Source: PLanc-01 sp034678485
GTDB lineage: Bacteria > Planctomycetota > Phycisphaerae > Sedimentisphaerales > Anaerobacaceae
Reading direction: 5' to 3'
NCBI GenBank assembly: GCA_034678485.1
Contig: JAXDBU010000078.1
Coordinates: forward strand, 1 to 64,000
Length of the DNA stretch: 64,000 nt
Positions 24,939 through 34,009 of the stretch are shown piece after piece. Each line of letters starts with the position of its first letter. Position 1 is the stretch's first letter. The position numbers and the translations under genes are program-made. The notes beneath the pieces are model-generated. The model saw nothing but the letters and a program-made list of their open reading frames with translations. It was not told the DNA's origin and did no database searches.

Positions 24939-25013
24939 CGGGGCGTGGCGCAGTTTGGCTAGCGCGCTTGCATGGGGTGCAAGAGGTCGGTGGTTCAAGT
25001 CCACTCGCCCCGA
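24939..25013 (+). tRNA. tRNA-Pro, anticodon GGG
   Basis: 75-base cloverleaf with acceptor CGGGGCG/CGCCCCG, D stem GCGC/GCGC, anticodon stem CTTGC/GCAAG, loop ATGGGGT (anticodon GGG) and T loop TTCAAGT. No encoded CCA. Nearly identical to the tRNA at 10381 outside the D and anticodon arms. Confidence 0.95.
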
Positions 25014-25577
25014 TTCTCCGGGATTCGTCGAGGACCGGTGATTTCCCGCCGAGACGGAAGCAAGACGATAAGAAGCAAATACGCGGAATTTTTCATTTTT
25101 CCTCTTGACTTGTTCGTAACAGCCATGTAGCGTCAGATTATCGGACACGCGGACACGTGTAGCGTCTGCGAAAAAACGGACTGGAGAGTTGGGGAACTCG
25201 CCTGGTGACAAACCAGGAGCTGCCCAGGGAGGATGGATGTGGCGATGAAACACTTCACCACCTAAGCGGGTATTCGCAATTGTTCTACGGCCAAGCGACC
25301 ACCCGACAACTGAAGATTTCCTCGAGTTGAGCTCACTGCACGCCGTGCACCAGGAAGGGAAGGCGGTGTGTTGTAGTAGTGTAAGGAGAGGGTGTATCTC
25401 CCGATCGCGAAATGCAGGGAGGGTCCGTGGCCACATATAGTGCATATTGCGGATCTATAATGCTTCCGTACGAATCTGATGCAGCGCGACATCGGGGTGC
25501 CGTGTTCTTCCATGTAACGATCGTAATTGGCCCGTGTGCCAAATAAAGAGAAGGACTGTTGTGAAAGGAGTCAAATG
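25014..25577. other. Long leader region before the pilus genes
   Basis: No gene is supported. It contains a stem-rich segment (25181-25227) that could be a structured RNA, and locally AT-rich DNA around 25080-25110 with a TTGACT hexamer but no good -10. Confidence 0.5.
25181..25227 (+). ncRNA. Candidate structured RNA (three-way junction)
   Basis: CTGG (25181-25184) can pair with CCAG (25224-25227), enclosing two perfect hairpins: GAGTT-gggg-AACTC (25186-25199) and CCTGGT-gacaa-ACCAGG (25201-25217). It matches no riboswitch consensus I know and lies about 350 bases upstream of the pilin gene. Could be a leader element or chance. Confidence 0.3.
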
Positions 25578-26129
25578 ATGAGAGCGAAAGTGTTGGCCAT
25601 TCTGACGTGTTTGTTGCTCGTTTGTGGGGTATCCTTTGCCGAACTGAGGGGCGAAGCCGTCAGCCATGTGTATGTTGAAGTCGTTGCGAACGTCGCGGTT
25701 GGCGTGGTGGACGCCACGGTGGAGCTGGGCACGATCCAGACCGGCGATTTCGACGGCACGATTACCTTCCGTGTCGATGCAAATGTCGAAACGATCGATC
25801 TGCAGGTCGCGGTCACGGATCTCTACAAGGGCGATTCTCTCACCGCCGAGGCCACGATTCCCGTGAGCCAGGACGCCGGCGTGCTCGTGCAGCCCGAGAA
25901 CGGCAATGAAACCAAAGGCGGCGACAACGTTCTGGCGTTCGAGGGCACCACGACGGTCAACGGTTTTCCCGCCGCGACCACCGAGGTCGGCAATTTCGAA
26001 AGCGGCCAGACCGGCCACTTCAGCCAGGATGTAGACGTGACGGTAACATGGAATCAGCCGGATCCGGAACTGGCCACCGGCGAGTACAGTGGCTACGTCA
26101 TGCTGACGGCGATGATTCCCGGCGTATAG
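25578..26129 (+). CDS. Probable pilin-like subunit of a chaperone-usher pilus
   Basis: 183-residue exported protein, signal peptide RAKVLAILTCLLLVCGVSFA, then a beta-rich, cysteine-free body with alternating hydrophobic residues (VYVEVVANVAVGVVDATVEL, TITFRVDANVETIDLQVAV) ending YSGYVMLTAMIPG, which looks like the last strand of a pilin-type Ig fold. On its own the family is not certain; assignment rests on position directly before a PapD-like chaperone and an usher. ATG 25578 has AAGGAG seven bases upstream; ATG 25575 is also possible. Separated from the chaperone gene by 108 bases. Confidence 0.6.
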   Translation: MRAKVLAILTCLLLVCGVSFAELRGEAVSHVYVEVVANVAVGVVDATVELGTIQTGDFDGTITFRVDANVETIDLQVAVTDLYKGDSLTAEATIPVSQDAGVLVQPENGNETKGGDNVLAFEGTTTVNGFPAATTEVGNFESGQTGHFSQDVDVTVTWNQPDPELATGEYSGYVMLTAMIPGV

Positions 26130-26237
26130 ACAACGTTTTGTCGTACGGTGTAAACGGATTTGAGCCTGGTGAACTGAGGGTCCTTCCAGGCCCGGGCCAA
26201 TTACGATTTCTTGATGACTCAACCAAGGCAATGAACC

Positions 26238-27185
26238 ATGCAACGAGCACACAACTATAATCCGGGACCGAAGAGAGCGACCTTGCTCGGCCTTCTTCTG
26301 CTGGGAGGAACCCTCCGGGCGAACATTGGGATCAAGCCGGCCTTCGTCGAGGTGAACCTGGATGAGGGCCGACCGGCCGGCACGTTCCTCATCTCCAATC
26401 TCGGCGACACGGAGGAGCGATTCCGAATCAATGCAGTCCACTTCACCTATACGGAAAAAGGCGGGTTGCAGAGATGCCTGAAGGGAGACCACTCCCTGGC
26501 GCAGTGGATTCGATTCAACCCGCGAGAGCTGACGCTCGCCCCCAAGACGCAACGAGCGGTCCGTTTCGCGGTAGTCCCCCGCGGGAAGCTGGCCGAGGGG
26601 GAGTGGTGGGCGGCGATGGAGCTGGAGTCCCTGGCGACCAACGAAATCGTCGCAAACGACGAGAAATCGGGCCGGTCGGTGAAGCTCAAGACGATCTCGA
26701 CGATCCTGGCTCCCATCTTCGGCACGGTCGGCGAGGCATCCTATCAGGGTGAGGTGAAGAACATTCAGGTGGAGGTCGAGAAGGGAGCCGTGGTCCTCAA
26801 GACGCTGGTGGCCGCGACAGGCAACGGGCGGCTTGGCATCAAGGGCGATTATGAGATTCTGGATGCGGCGGGCGCCGTGCTCGACCGCGGCCCGACGGGC
26901 ACGGGCTACGTCCTTCGGGGAGCACAGCGATGGCTGACGAAGAAGATCGAGGCCCCGATCCCGCCGGGAGAGTGCATCGTCAGGATCACTCTCAACGCGG
27001 TCCATCTGGAGCGACCCCTGGTGAAGGAGATCGCAGTTACATGGCCGGAGGTGCCCCCTGAGGCTCAGGTAGCCGCAGGGGCAGCCGCGCAGCCCGTGTC
27101 GGACACACCCCGGACGCAACCTCAGGATTCCACGGAGGAAAACAGCCAAACACAGGCACAGGGAAGTGCCGATGACAGCAGATAG
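26238..27185 (+). CDS. PapD-like periplasmic pilus chaperone
   Basis: 315 residues. Signal peptide (KRATLLGLLLLGGTLRA), then an Ig-like first domain: IKPAFVEVNLDEGRPAGTFL, EERFRINAVHFTY, QWIRFNPRELTLAPKTQRAV and RFAVVPRGKLAEGEWWAAME, which match the P-x-x-x-x-L-x-P-x-x-x-Q-x-VR-F pattern of fimbrial chaperones. A second beta domain follows, and a low-complexity Q/T/S-rich tail of ~40 residues that is unusual for the family. It would hold pilin subunits in the periplasm and pass them to the usher. Five bases precede the usher start. Confidence 0.75.
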   Translation: MQRAHNYNPGPKRATLLGLLLLGGTLRANIGIKPAFVEVNLDEGRPAGTFLISNLGDTEERFRINAVHFTYTEKGGLQRCLKGDHSLAQWIRFNPRELTLAPKTQRAVRFAVVPRGKLAEGEWWAAMELESLATNEIVANDEKSGRSVKLKTISTILAPIFGTVGEASYQGEVKNIQVEVEKGAVVLKTLVAATGNGRLGIKGDYEILDAAGAVLDRGPTGTGYVLRGAQRWLTKKIEAPIPPGECIVRITLNAVHLERPLVKEIAVTWPEVPPEAQVAAGAAAQPVSDTPRTQPQDSTEENSQTQAQGSADDSR

Positions 27186-27190
27186 AGCCT

Positions 27191-30100
27191 ATGGCAAACA
27201 GACGCCTGGTTGGCCTGTGGGCAAGCTTATGCGCATTGCTTGCGCCGCCTGGGTGCCTGTTGTCGTCGGTTCTGTCGTCCGTTCCGCAGTCTGAAAAGGC
27301 CGCCTCCGCCGACAATGAGAGGATTGCGTCTGTTGAGTCGGATCCGCTGAATCGTGATTGGGTGTCTGTGGATCTGAGCTTTCCGGGTGTGGCCTCAGCC
27401 GATAGCGATTCTGATGATCTCGAGGGGCCAGATCTCATTGGCCCGACAGCGCCCGAGCCAGGTTACGAGTCCGACTCCCGTGTTTCCGCCCCCGCCGTCA
27501 CCCCGGTACCTGATCCCAACTCTGCGGACGCCGCCCAGGAATGCGCGACCGAGCTGATCGGTTTCGTCGTGCGAGGCCGACGGCACGTCGAGCGGCTCCA
27601 GGTCGATGACATGGACTCCCTTGTCACACCGGATGGCAGGCGATTGTTGCCTCTCCTGCGCACGCTTCGCGTGTTCAGAGTCGCCATTGAGGAACAGGCC
27701 GGTGTCCTCCGGTTCACCCCGGAAGGTCTCGCGGAGGTACAGGTCGATGTCCCCAACGGGCAGATCCGAATCAAAGACAAGACCCGTCCCTTGGCACTCC
27801 GGCAGGCCGTCTCGGAAATCACGCTCAAGCCGGATATCTACATCTCGCCGGAGGATCTCAGCGAAATCCTCGACATCGAGCTGGTTTGGAACGACGAGTT
27901 GTACGAATACCGCACCCAGTTGGACCGCAAGCTGAGCATCTGGAAGACAAGAGCTGGGACATCTCTGCTTTCTGGGGAGACTCAGTTCATCGAGATGGAT
28001 TTGCCTGAAGCGCTGCCGCCGGCGGATCGAAGCCGCGATGTATTGCAGTTCGCTCAACTCGAGTGGCGTCCGAGTTATAGCTGGCACCGCAACACGTCCC
28101 AGGGAGACTCTGCCCCTTCCGATTCGCACGTAGTCAACATCGCCGGCCCCAAAGAAACGCTCTGGGGCAATTGGTCCGACGGGCAGTACAAAGTCAGGAT
28201 CTCGCACCCGGACCGGACATGGTCCACCACGGAAGGCTGGCAGTGGCCCAACGACGATCCATATGTCGCCGAGGTGGATTGGTTTGAGTGGGTTCATCGC
28301 TGGTCTTGCGCCGAGGTCACCGTGGGAGATTCGACGTTCGGCCTGAGCGACCTGGTGTATCCGATCTTCAGTGCGTCCGGCATGAGGATCAACGGCTTGA
28401 CAGGCTGGACCCCTGAGGAGCTCAAGACCGACAAATCCAATCTCGGATTGCGCCAGTACTTCGGTCAGGCCCAGGTATTCGAAGGTCCGGCGCCGATCGA
28501 CGCGACCGTGGAATTGCTCCTCAATGGCAGATCGATCGACGTCCGGACCGTGCGTCCGGAGGCGGACGCCCCGCCGGGGATGGGGACCTACCGTTTCGAC
28601 GACATCGAGCTGCCCTCCGGAATCCTCAATGAAGTCACCGTCATCATCCGAGAAACCAACGGCAATGAGATTCGCGTGGAGAAGTCGATTGTCGGGACGC
28701 CCCAACTGTTGCCGAAGGGCCACACCGCCTACCTGGGAATCGTCGGCACCAAGCGGGAAGCCGACACAACCGATCACGAGAGCCTCGATGCCGGGGATTT
28801 CTACGGCTACATCACCGGGGCTCGTCTGCTCCATGGATTGAGCGACCGGCTCAGCCTGGGCGTCATCCTGGCCTGCGAAGAGGATCACCACCATCGATAC
28901 CTGGACGAGGACAGCATCCTGGGCAACCGGATCTACCCCGAGTCGAGCGGGCACGCGGGCGCGACGCTCTCCTATTTGCCCATCGACAATCTGATCCTCT
29001 CGGGCGACCTGGCGGCCAGCCAGGGACAGGGACAGGATGAATACGACGACCTTGCGATCCGCACACGGGCCGAGTACCTCCCGACACAGAAGCTCAGCCT
29101 GGACCTCGACTTGTTGACACTCGGATCGGACTACTTCGACGGCACAGACCCTCAGGTGTGCGATCGTCAAGGTGGGGAGACCGGCCTGTCGTGGAGACTT
29201 CACAAGAAATGGACTCTCGATGGCGGCATAGGATGGATCCGCGACAACGTCAACGGAGAGCTGGACGAGACCACAGAGGTGAGCTATCAGAATGTGGGCC
29301 TATCAACGACGATTCTGCCCCGCGCCACTCTCGGCACGCGGTTGCATCTCCTGGACGTGAGCACGGAGGGCGACTCCAGGATCATGACGGAACTCGGCAT
29401 ACGAACCACTCTGCGACGCGACCTGAGCCTGTACGGGCAGGTCTTCCTGGGCGAGGAACTATCCGTCGGCGATGAGGATCGCTTTCTGTCTCTTCTGAGG
29501 CTTCGACATGCCCCGCGTCTTCTGCGACCGTCGCAGTACTGGACGCTCCGCAAGACCCTGAACGCCAACAACACCCTCAGTCTCGTCTACAATGACGCCC
29601 AGACCGAGGAGACGCTGTCGCTGGTTCATGACCTGAGAATCGATGGAAAGAACCACCCGCTGCGTCTCCGCACGGAGATCCTCAGGGAGCTGTCGAACGA
29701 GAGCGGCACAGACGACTACGGATTCCGCATGCGAGGACAGTACCTCCTCGACCGGACGGGGTACAACTACATCAGCGCCACCGGCGAGTACCGACAGGGC
29801 GACTACGCATTCCTCCTGTCCCTGAACATCAAACAGCTTTACTCCAAACATCACAGGCGGATGGTGAGTATCAACGAAAGCCGAGTCCGAACGGCCTACG
29901 GCGCCATCCACGGCGTCGTGTTCCTGGATTACAACGGCAATCACGTCCTGGACTCGAACGAGCCGGGGGTGCCCGATGTGAAGGTGTGCCTGGGTCAAAA
30001 CCTCAGTGCCCTCACCGACAAGAAGGGCTATTACATCCTGTCCGCCCGACCGAACACGCCGGAGGTGCAGGTGTACCTGGATCCCGGAACCATCCCGGCC

Positions 30101-30622
30101 ATATACACGGTGACCAATGGAACGCAGAAGGCCAAACTCTACAGAGACAGTCTGACGGAAGTGAATCTGAGCGTCGCGCCGCTGATTTCCATGATCGGGC
30201 GCGTCGTCATGATCGAGCCGAACGCTCCCGACCCCAACGCAACGGCCCCTGAAGCCGCGAGTACAGACATAAGCGCCACGATCCTCGACGGCGTGGCGGA
30301 GGACGTTCAGCAAGCAGGCTCGCCGACGAGACAGCCGGCCTCCGGCGTGCGCGTCTCTCTGTACAATCCGCAATCGGGCCTGCTGGTTGCTGAGTCCATC
30401 ACAGGCAAGGACGGCAGTTACTACCTCGGGGACATCAAGCCGGGGCGGTACACCCTTCGCGTGGACTCCAAGACACTACCGAAATCCTGTGAACTGGTCG
30501 AGCCGGAACGCGCCGTCGAGGTGGCCGCAACAAGAGAGGAGTTCTTGGAGATCGAACAACCCGACTTCGTCGCAATTCCAAAGACAGAAGAGGAGCCACC
30601 GGAGGACCACGGCAAGGAATGA
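27191..30622 (+). CDS. Outer-membrane usher-like protein with C-terminal SdrD-B-like domains
   Basis: 1143 residues. Signal peptide in the first ~25, a poorly conserved ~350-residue N-terminal region, then usher-type sequence: ATVELLLNGRSIDVRTV (~440), YRFDDIELPSGILNEVTVII, RETNGNE, GTPQLLPKGHTAYLG (~505), and a long alternating-strand barrel (YGYITGARLLHGLSDRLSLG to ~890). From ~905 two carboxypeptidase-regulatory/SdrD-B-like domains occur (VFLDYNGNHVLDSNEPGVPD; RVSLYNPQSGLLVAES) in place of the usual usher C-terminal plug-binding domains. It would secrete and assemble the pilin. Function is inferred by family and operon. Confidence 0.75.
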   Translation: MANRRLVGLWASLCALLAPPGCLLSSVLSSVPQSEKAASADNERIASVESDPLNRDWVSVDLSFPGVASADSDSDDLEGPDLIGPTAPEPGYESDSRVSAPAVTPVPDPNSADAAQECATELIGFVVRGRRHVERLQVDDMDSLVTPDGRRLLPLLRTLRVFRVAIEEQAGVLRFTPEGLAEVQVDVPNGQIRIKDKTRPLALRQAVSEITLKPDIYISPEDLSEILDIELVWNDELYEYRTQLDRKLSIWKTRAGTSLLSGETQFIEMDLPEALPPADRSRDVLQFAQLEWRPSYSWHRNTSQGDSAPSDSHVVNIAGPKETLWGNWSDGQYKVRISHPDRTWSTTEGWQWPNDDPYVAEVDWFEWVHRWSCAEVTVGDSTFGLSDLVYPIFSASGMRINGLTGWTPEELKTDKSNLGLRQYFGQAQVFEGPAPIDATVELLLNGRSIDVRTVRPEADAPPGMGTYRFDDIELPSGILNEVTVIIRETNGNEIRVEKSIVGTPQLLPKGHTAYLGIVGTKREADTTDHESLDAGDFYGYITGARLLHGLSDRLSLGVILACEEDHHHRYLDEDSILGNRIYPESSGHAGATLSYLPIDNLILSGDLAASQGQGQDEYDDLAIRTRAEYLPTQKLSLDLDLLTLGSDYFDGTDPQVCDRQGGETGLSWRLHKKWTLDGGIGWIRDNVNGELDETTEVSYQNVGLSTTILPRATLGTRLHLLDVSTEGDSRIMTELGIRTTLRRDLSLYGQVFLGEELSVGDEDRFLSLLRLRHAPRLLRPSQYWTLRKTLNANNTLSLVYNDAQTEETLSLVHDLRIDGKNHPLRLRTEILRELSNESGTDDYGFRMRGQYLLDRTGYNYISATGEYRQGDYAFLLSLNIKQLYSKHHRRMVSINESRVRTAYGAIHGVVFLDYNGNHVLDSNEPGVPDVKVCLGQNLSALTDKKGYYILSARPNTPEVQVYLDPGTIPAIYTVTNGTQKAKLYRDSLTEVNLSVAPLISMIGRVVMIEPNAPDPNATAPEAASTDISATILDGVAEDVQQAGSPTRQPASGVRVSLYNPQSGLLVAESITGKDGSYYLGDIKPGRYTLRVDSKTLPKSCELVEPERAVEVAATREEFLEIEQPDFVAIPKTEEEPPEDHGKE

Positions 30623-30634
30623 GACGCCTCGGCG

Positions 30635-30988
30635 TCACTCGCAATGCACAGCAGATCGTCCCGCTCGGAGCATCTGATGAAACCCCTCAACCGAACCGAG
30701 CATCGAGCCCATGGCGTTGAACTGGTTCCAACAGAAAGCAGGCAGGTCCGTCTCTGCGTTGGCGCCGGTCGTCACAGCACACAGGATGATCCGCCCGCCC
30801 TCGCGAACCCAGATACTCAGATGATTCAGGCCGGGACAGAGCACCTGGAGCACGACTCCGTCAGGAGCAGCGGCCTGCTCCTTCCCATCGGCCAGGCTCA
30901 GGACGTCAAGACCGCCGAACCCCTGAATGACAGCCGCTTTCACCACGGATTCTGGAGAACGTGTCAAGGCATCTGGACATCGTCGCAT
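30635..30988 (-). pseudogene. Internally deleted zinc-type dehydrogenase / quinone oxidoreductase
   Basis: 117-residue frame. It opens like an MDR-superfamily enzyme (VKAAVIQGFGGLDVLSLAD, then GLNHLSIWVREG, the family LNHLD-WVR-G segment at residue ~55) and jumps directly to the last part (GRIILCAVTTGANAETDLPA, FWNQ-like CWNQFNAMGSML). About 200 residues, including the zinc sites and NAD(P)-binding GxGxxG, are missing in frame. Almost certainly non-functional. Convergent with the usher gene. Confidence 0.7.
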
Positions 30989-30995
30989 ACGTCCA

Positions 30996-32282
30996 TTATT
31001 GGGCCTTCACATCGTAGCAGAACAGCACATCCGCCCAGCGAAGGTAGAGCTTCCCATCGGAGATCACCGGATGCGCCCAGGCGGGTCCGTCGGCGCCGGG
31101 ACGTTTCGGGAGCTTGAACGTCCCCTTGAGGTTGTACTTCTCGGGGGTCGCCTCCACCAACGCCGCGACGCCATTCTCGTACAGGAAGTACAGGCATCCA
31201 TCGGCATACAACACGCAGCCGGAGCCCCTGCCGGGTTGATCCGCCTGCCACAGGATCTTACCGGTCTTCATCTCGATGCAGGTGGGCTCGCCCTTGTTGT
31301 GATTGTGGCCGCCGTAGACGCAATCGCCGGCCTTGAGGAACCCGCCGTGATGGTTCTGGAACTTGCCTGCATCGAGCCAGTACACTTCTTCGGCCTTCAC
31401 GCCCCGACCGTCGCGAGCGAGCTTGAGCAAGGCAGACCCTGTCCCATAGGCAGTCGAGGTGAAGATGTAGTCGCCATCGATGACAGGAGTCGGGATGTTC
31501 GCAACGCCGTTGGCGATGCGGTTGTATCCCCAGAGGAACTTGCCGTCTGCGGAGACGCCGACCAGTCCCTCGTTCGTCAGTTGCACGTACTGTTTCACGC
31601 CTGCGCCGTGACTGATCCGAATGGAGGAATAGCCGGCCTCGTCCTTCCCGTTGTCACCGATGTCCGGCATGGAACACGTCCAGATCGTCTGTCCCGTCTT
31701 CTTGTTCAGAGCAGCCAGAACCGCCTTGTGCCCGCCGGGCGTGCAGAGCAGCCGGTCGCCGTCGATCAGGGGCGATTCGCTGAACTGCCAGCCCGGATTC
31801 GCTGCCCCGCCCAGATCCGTGAGCAGGTTCCGGGTCCAGATCACCTTGCCGCTGTCGGCAGCAACGCAGGCGACGTTGCCTTCGGTGCCAATCGCGTAGA
31901 CGAAGCCATCGTCCACCGTCGGCGTGCAACGCGGACCGCCATCGCCATGGGGTTTGCCCACCTTGGCCGTCCAAAGCTCCTTCCGCGTGTTCAGATCGTA
32001 GACATAGACGCACTGGGCCTTTTCGCCGCCGACCTGCCGGTCGCCCATGGTGTAGAGTTTCCCATTCTTGACGGCAACGGTCGCATAGCCCGGCCCCAGG
32101 CCGGTAATCTCCCAGAGCAGCTTCGGGCCGCCACTGGGCCATTGCTTGAGCAGACCGGTTTCCGTACAGATGTTGTCCCGGTTTGGCCCCTGCCACTGCG
32201 GCCAGTCTGCCGCATGGAGGCTGCTTGCGAGAAGAACCAAGGTGATAGTAATGGCGACAGAGGATTTGATCGCTCCAGACAT
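30996..32282 (-). CDS. Exported PQQ-like beta-propeller (BamB-like) protein
   Basis: 428 residues with a signal peptide (VAITITLVLLASSLHA) and a WPQWQGPNRDN opening that marks planctomycete PQQ-like propellers. Blades carry the W-x-G-dipeptide style repeats (LYTMGDRQVGG, VYAIGTEGNVACV, KILWQADQP) and the end is AWAHPVISDGKLYLRWAD with CYDVK. No enzymatic site is evident; such propellers are usually scaffolds or sensors rather than true PQQ enzymes. ATG 32282 has AAGGG nine bases upstream. It lies downstream of the redox genes in the same direction, 147 bases after the last one. Confidence 0.8.
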   Translation of the reverse strand: MSGAIKSSVAITITLVLLASSLHAADWPQWQGPNRDNICTETGLLKQWPSGGPKLLWEITGLGPGYATVAVKNGKLYTMGDRQVGGEKAQCVYVYDLNTRKELWTAKVGKPHGDGGPRCTPTVDDGFVYAIGTEGNVACVAADSGKVIWTRNLLTDLGGAANPGWQFSESPLIDGDRLLCTPGGHKAVLAALNKKTGQTIWTCSMPDIGDNGKDEAGYSSIRISHGAGVKQYVQLTNEGLVGVSADGKFLWGYNRIANGVANIPTPVIDGDYIFTSTAYGTGSALLKLARDGRGVKAEEVYWLDAGKFQNHHGGFLKAGDCVYGGHNHNKGEPTCIEMKTGKILWQADQPGRGSGCVLYADGCLYFLYENGVAALVEATPEKYNLKGTFKLPKRPGADGPAWAHPVISDGKLYLRWADVLFCYDVKAQ

Positions 32283-32428
32283 CCGAAGTACCCTTTCACA
32301 CGGCTCGATTGCATACAGGGACTCTGTCCCCTCTTTAGAACCATCGTAGCCTAATACACTCGACTTGGCAACTGGGGTTCGCGGAAACCGCGTGGAGCCG
32401 GCCGGCTCGATCGACGGTGCGAATCCCG

Positions 32429-34009
32429 TCACTCCCACGCGAACCGATCCGTGAAGGCCAGCGCGCCGGGGGGACAGGCTCTGACGCATTCTGCCGCCGC
32501 GGTTTTCAGGCCTTCGGCCAGCGATTCGCCGAACGGCACGGCGACGCGAACATCGAACCCCCGCCCGACGAACGTCAAGCCGAGCTTCTCCCCATGCGCG
32601 GAAGCGATCTGGATACAGATACCACAATCGATGCATTTGCCTGGCTCGTAGATCACGTCCGGATGTTGTGTCTGCTGGACGAAGACTCCTCGCTGGGCTT
32701 TGTAGCGGGTCTGTTTGGCGTCATACGTCTCCGCGTGTCGCCGCAGGAGGCACCTATCGGTCTTGCGGCAGTCACAACCAAGACAACGAAGGGATTCGGC
32801 ACGGGCCTCGTGACGAGAGAACCCATCCACAGGGCGCGCGAGCGGCACTCTCGGCTCGGGACCGGCCTCGCGGAGGAATACCTCCAGCTCCACGTCATCG
32901 AGTTTGCCCATCCGACTGTTGAACGGCCTCATGGGGCCGACGACCCGCTCGCCGGCCAGATACTGGCGGATCGATTCAGCGGTTTCCTTGCCGTCCGCGA
33001 CCGCACGGACAGCCAGTCGTCGCTTTCGCACCACGTCGCCGCCGGCGAAGATCCCGGGGATGCTCGTGGTTCCTGTGCGCGAGTCGATCTTGACGCCCTC
33101 GGCCGACGCATCGACGCCGAGGGCGTCCGCGTCACCGGCTTTCAACTCACCGGTGGCAAGGAATACGGCGTCGAACCGCTCGCGGATCTCCTCTATCAAG
33201 ATGGCGGTCCCCACGCGGGCACGGAGCTGGAACGTCACGCCGAGCCGGGCGATCTGGGCGATTTCCCGATCGAGCACGTCGCGAGGCAGATGCTTCTCCG
33301 TCACGGCGTATCGCAACATGCCGCCGGGCTCGTCGTGCTCGTCGAAAACCGTGCAATCGAAGCCTCCGAGTTGCAGGTAATAGGCCGCGGACAGTCCCGC
33401 CGGACCGGCGCCGACGATCGCGACTCGCTTGCCCTTCCCGGGGAGCAGCGATGGACTGTAAGGTCGGTCGGACCGCAGGTCCACGTCGGCAACATAACGC
33501 TTGAGCAGGCAGATCGACACCGCTTCGTCGTGCTGCTTGCGCCGGCACACCTTCTCGCACGGCGCCGGGCAGATTCGCCCGAGCACCGCGGGGAGCGGAA
33601 TGTCCCGCTTGACCGTCTCGATGGCCTCTTTCAACCGCCCCGCTGCGATCTGTCGAATCATCAGCGGGATGTTCATCCGGGCAGGACAGCCCATCTGGCA
33701 CGGCCCCATGCAATCGCCGACGTGGTCGCTCAGGAGGAGCTCCAGCGCCGCCTTGCGGGCGTCGAAGACCTCCTCACTGTCGCTCTCGACCTGCATCCCG
33801 TCGCGGACAATCGTGCCGCAGGCGGGGACCAGGCCGTTCACGCCGGCGACCTTCACCACGCACACCATGCAGCTCGTCGTCGCTTCGTGGCCTTGCAGGT
33901 GACACATCGTAGGGATGGGAATCCCCAGCTTGCCCGCAGCGTCAAGGATCGTTGTCCCGGCGTCCACCTGCACTTCGCGACCGTCTATCGTGATCTTCGG
34001 CATGCTCAT
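32429..34009 (-). CDS. 2Fe-2S / GltD-like FAD oxidoreductase subunit
   Basis: 526 residues. Residues 1-75: NuoG-type 2Fe-2S ferredoxin (C36, C47, C50, C64). Residues ~95-170: GltD-type 4Fe-4S helical domain (CMGPCQMGC, ICPAPCEKVC). FAD fold: GAGPAG 200-205, ATG motif 285-287, GGD 323-325. C-terminus: cysteines in CIDCGIC and CVRAC suggest another cluster. Only ~35 residues separate the ATG motif from the final GGD, whereas GltD proteins have ~130 there forming the NAD(P)-binding subdomain, which is thus absent. Start overlaps the stop of the NuoEF-like gene (ATGA). It probably forms a complex with that subunit, which supplies NAD(H) binding. Confidence 0.8.
   Translation of the reverse strand: MSMPKITIDGREVQVDAGTTILDAAGKLGIPIPTMCHLQGHEATTSCMVCVVKVAGVNGLVPACGTIVRDGMQVESDSEEVFDARKAALELLLSDHVGDCMGPCQMGCPARMNIPLMIRQIAAGRLKEAIETVKRDIPLPAVLGRICPAPCEKVCRRKQHDEAVSICLLKRYVADVDLRSDRPYSPSLLPGKGKRVAIVGAGPAGLSAAYYLQLGGFDCTVFDEHDEPGGMLRYAVTEKHLPRDVLDREIAQIARLGVTFQLRARVGTAILIEEIRERFDAVFLATGELKAGDADALGVDASAEGVKIDSRTGTTSIPGIFAGGDVVRKRRLAVRAVADGKETAESIRQYLAGERVVGPMRPFNSRMGKLDDVELEVFLREAGPEPRVPLARPVDGFSRHEARAESLRCLGCDCRKTDRCLLRRHAETYDAKQTRYKAQRGVFVQQTQHPDVIYEPGKCIDCGICIQIASAHGEKLGLTFVGRGFDVRVAVPFGESLAEGLKTAAAECVRACPPGALAFTDRFAWE

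Noticed and set aside
25014..25260. Cobalamin, SAM, glycine or c-di-GMP riboswitch
   Set aside because: None of the conserved boxes of these classes is present.
25455..27149. 564-residue minus-strand ORF
   Set aside because: Antisense across two clear genes (pilin-like and chaperone) with signal peptides and ribosome sites.
30996..32282. True PQQ-dependent alcohol dehydrogenase
   Set aside because: Too short and lacking the calcium/PQQ ligands and disulfide ring; better a BamB-like propeller.
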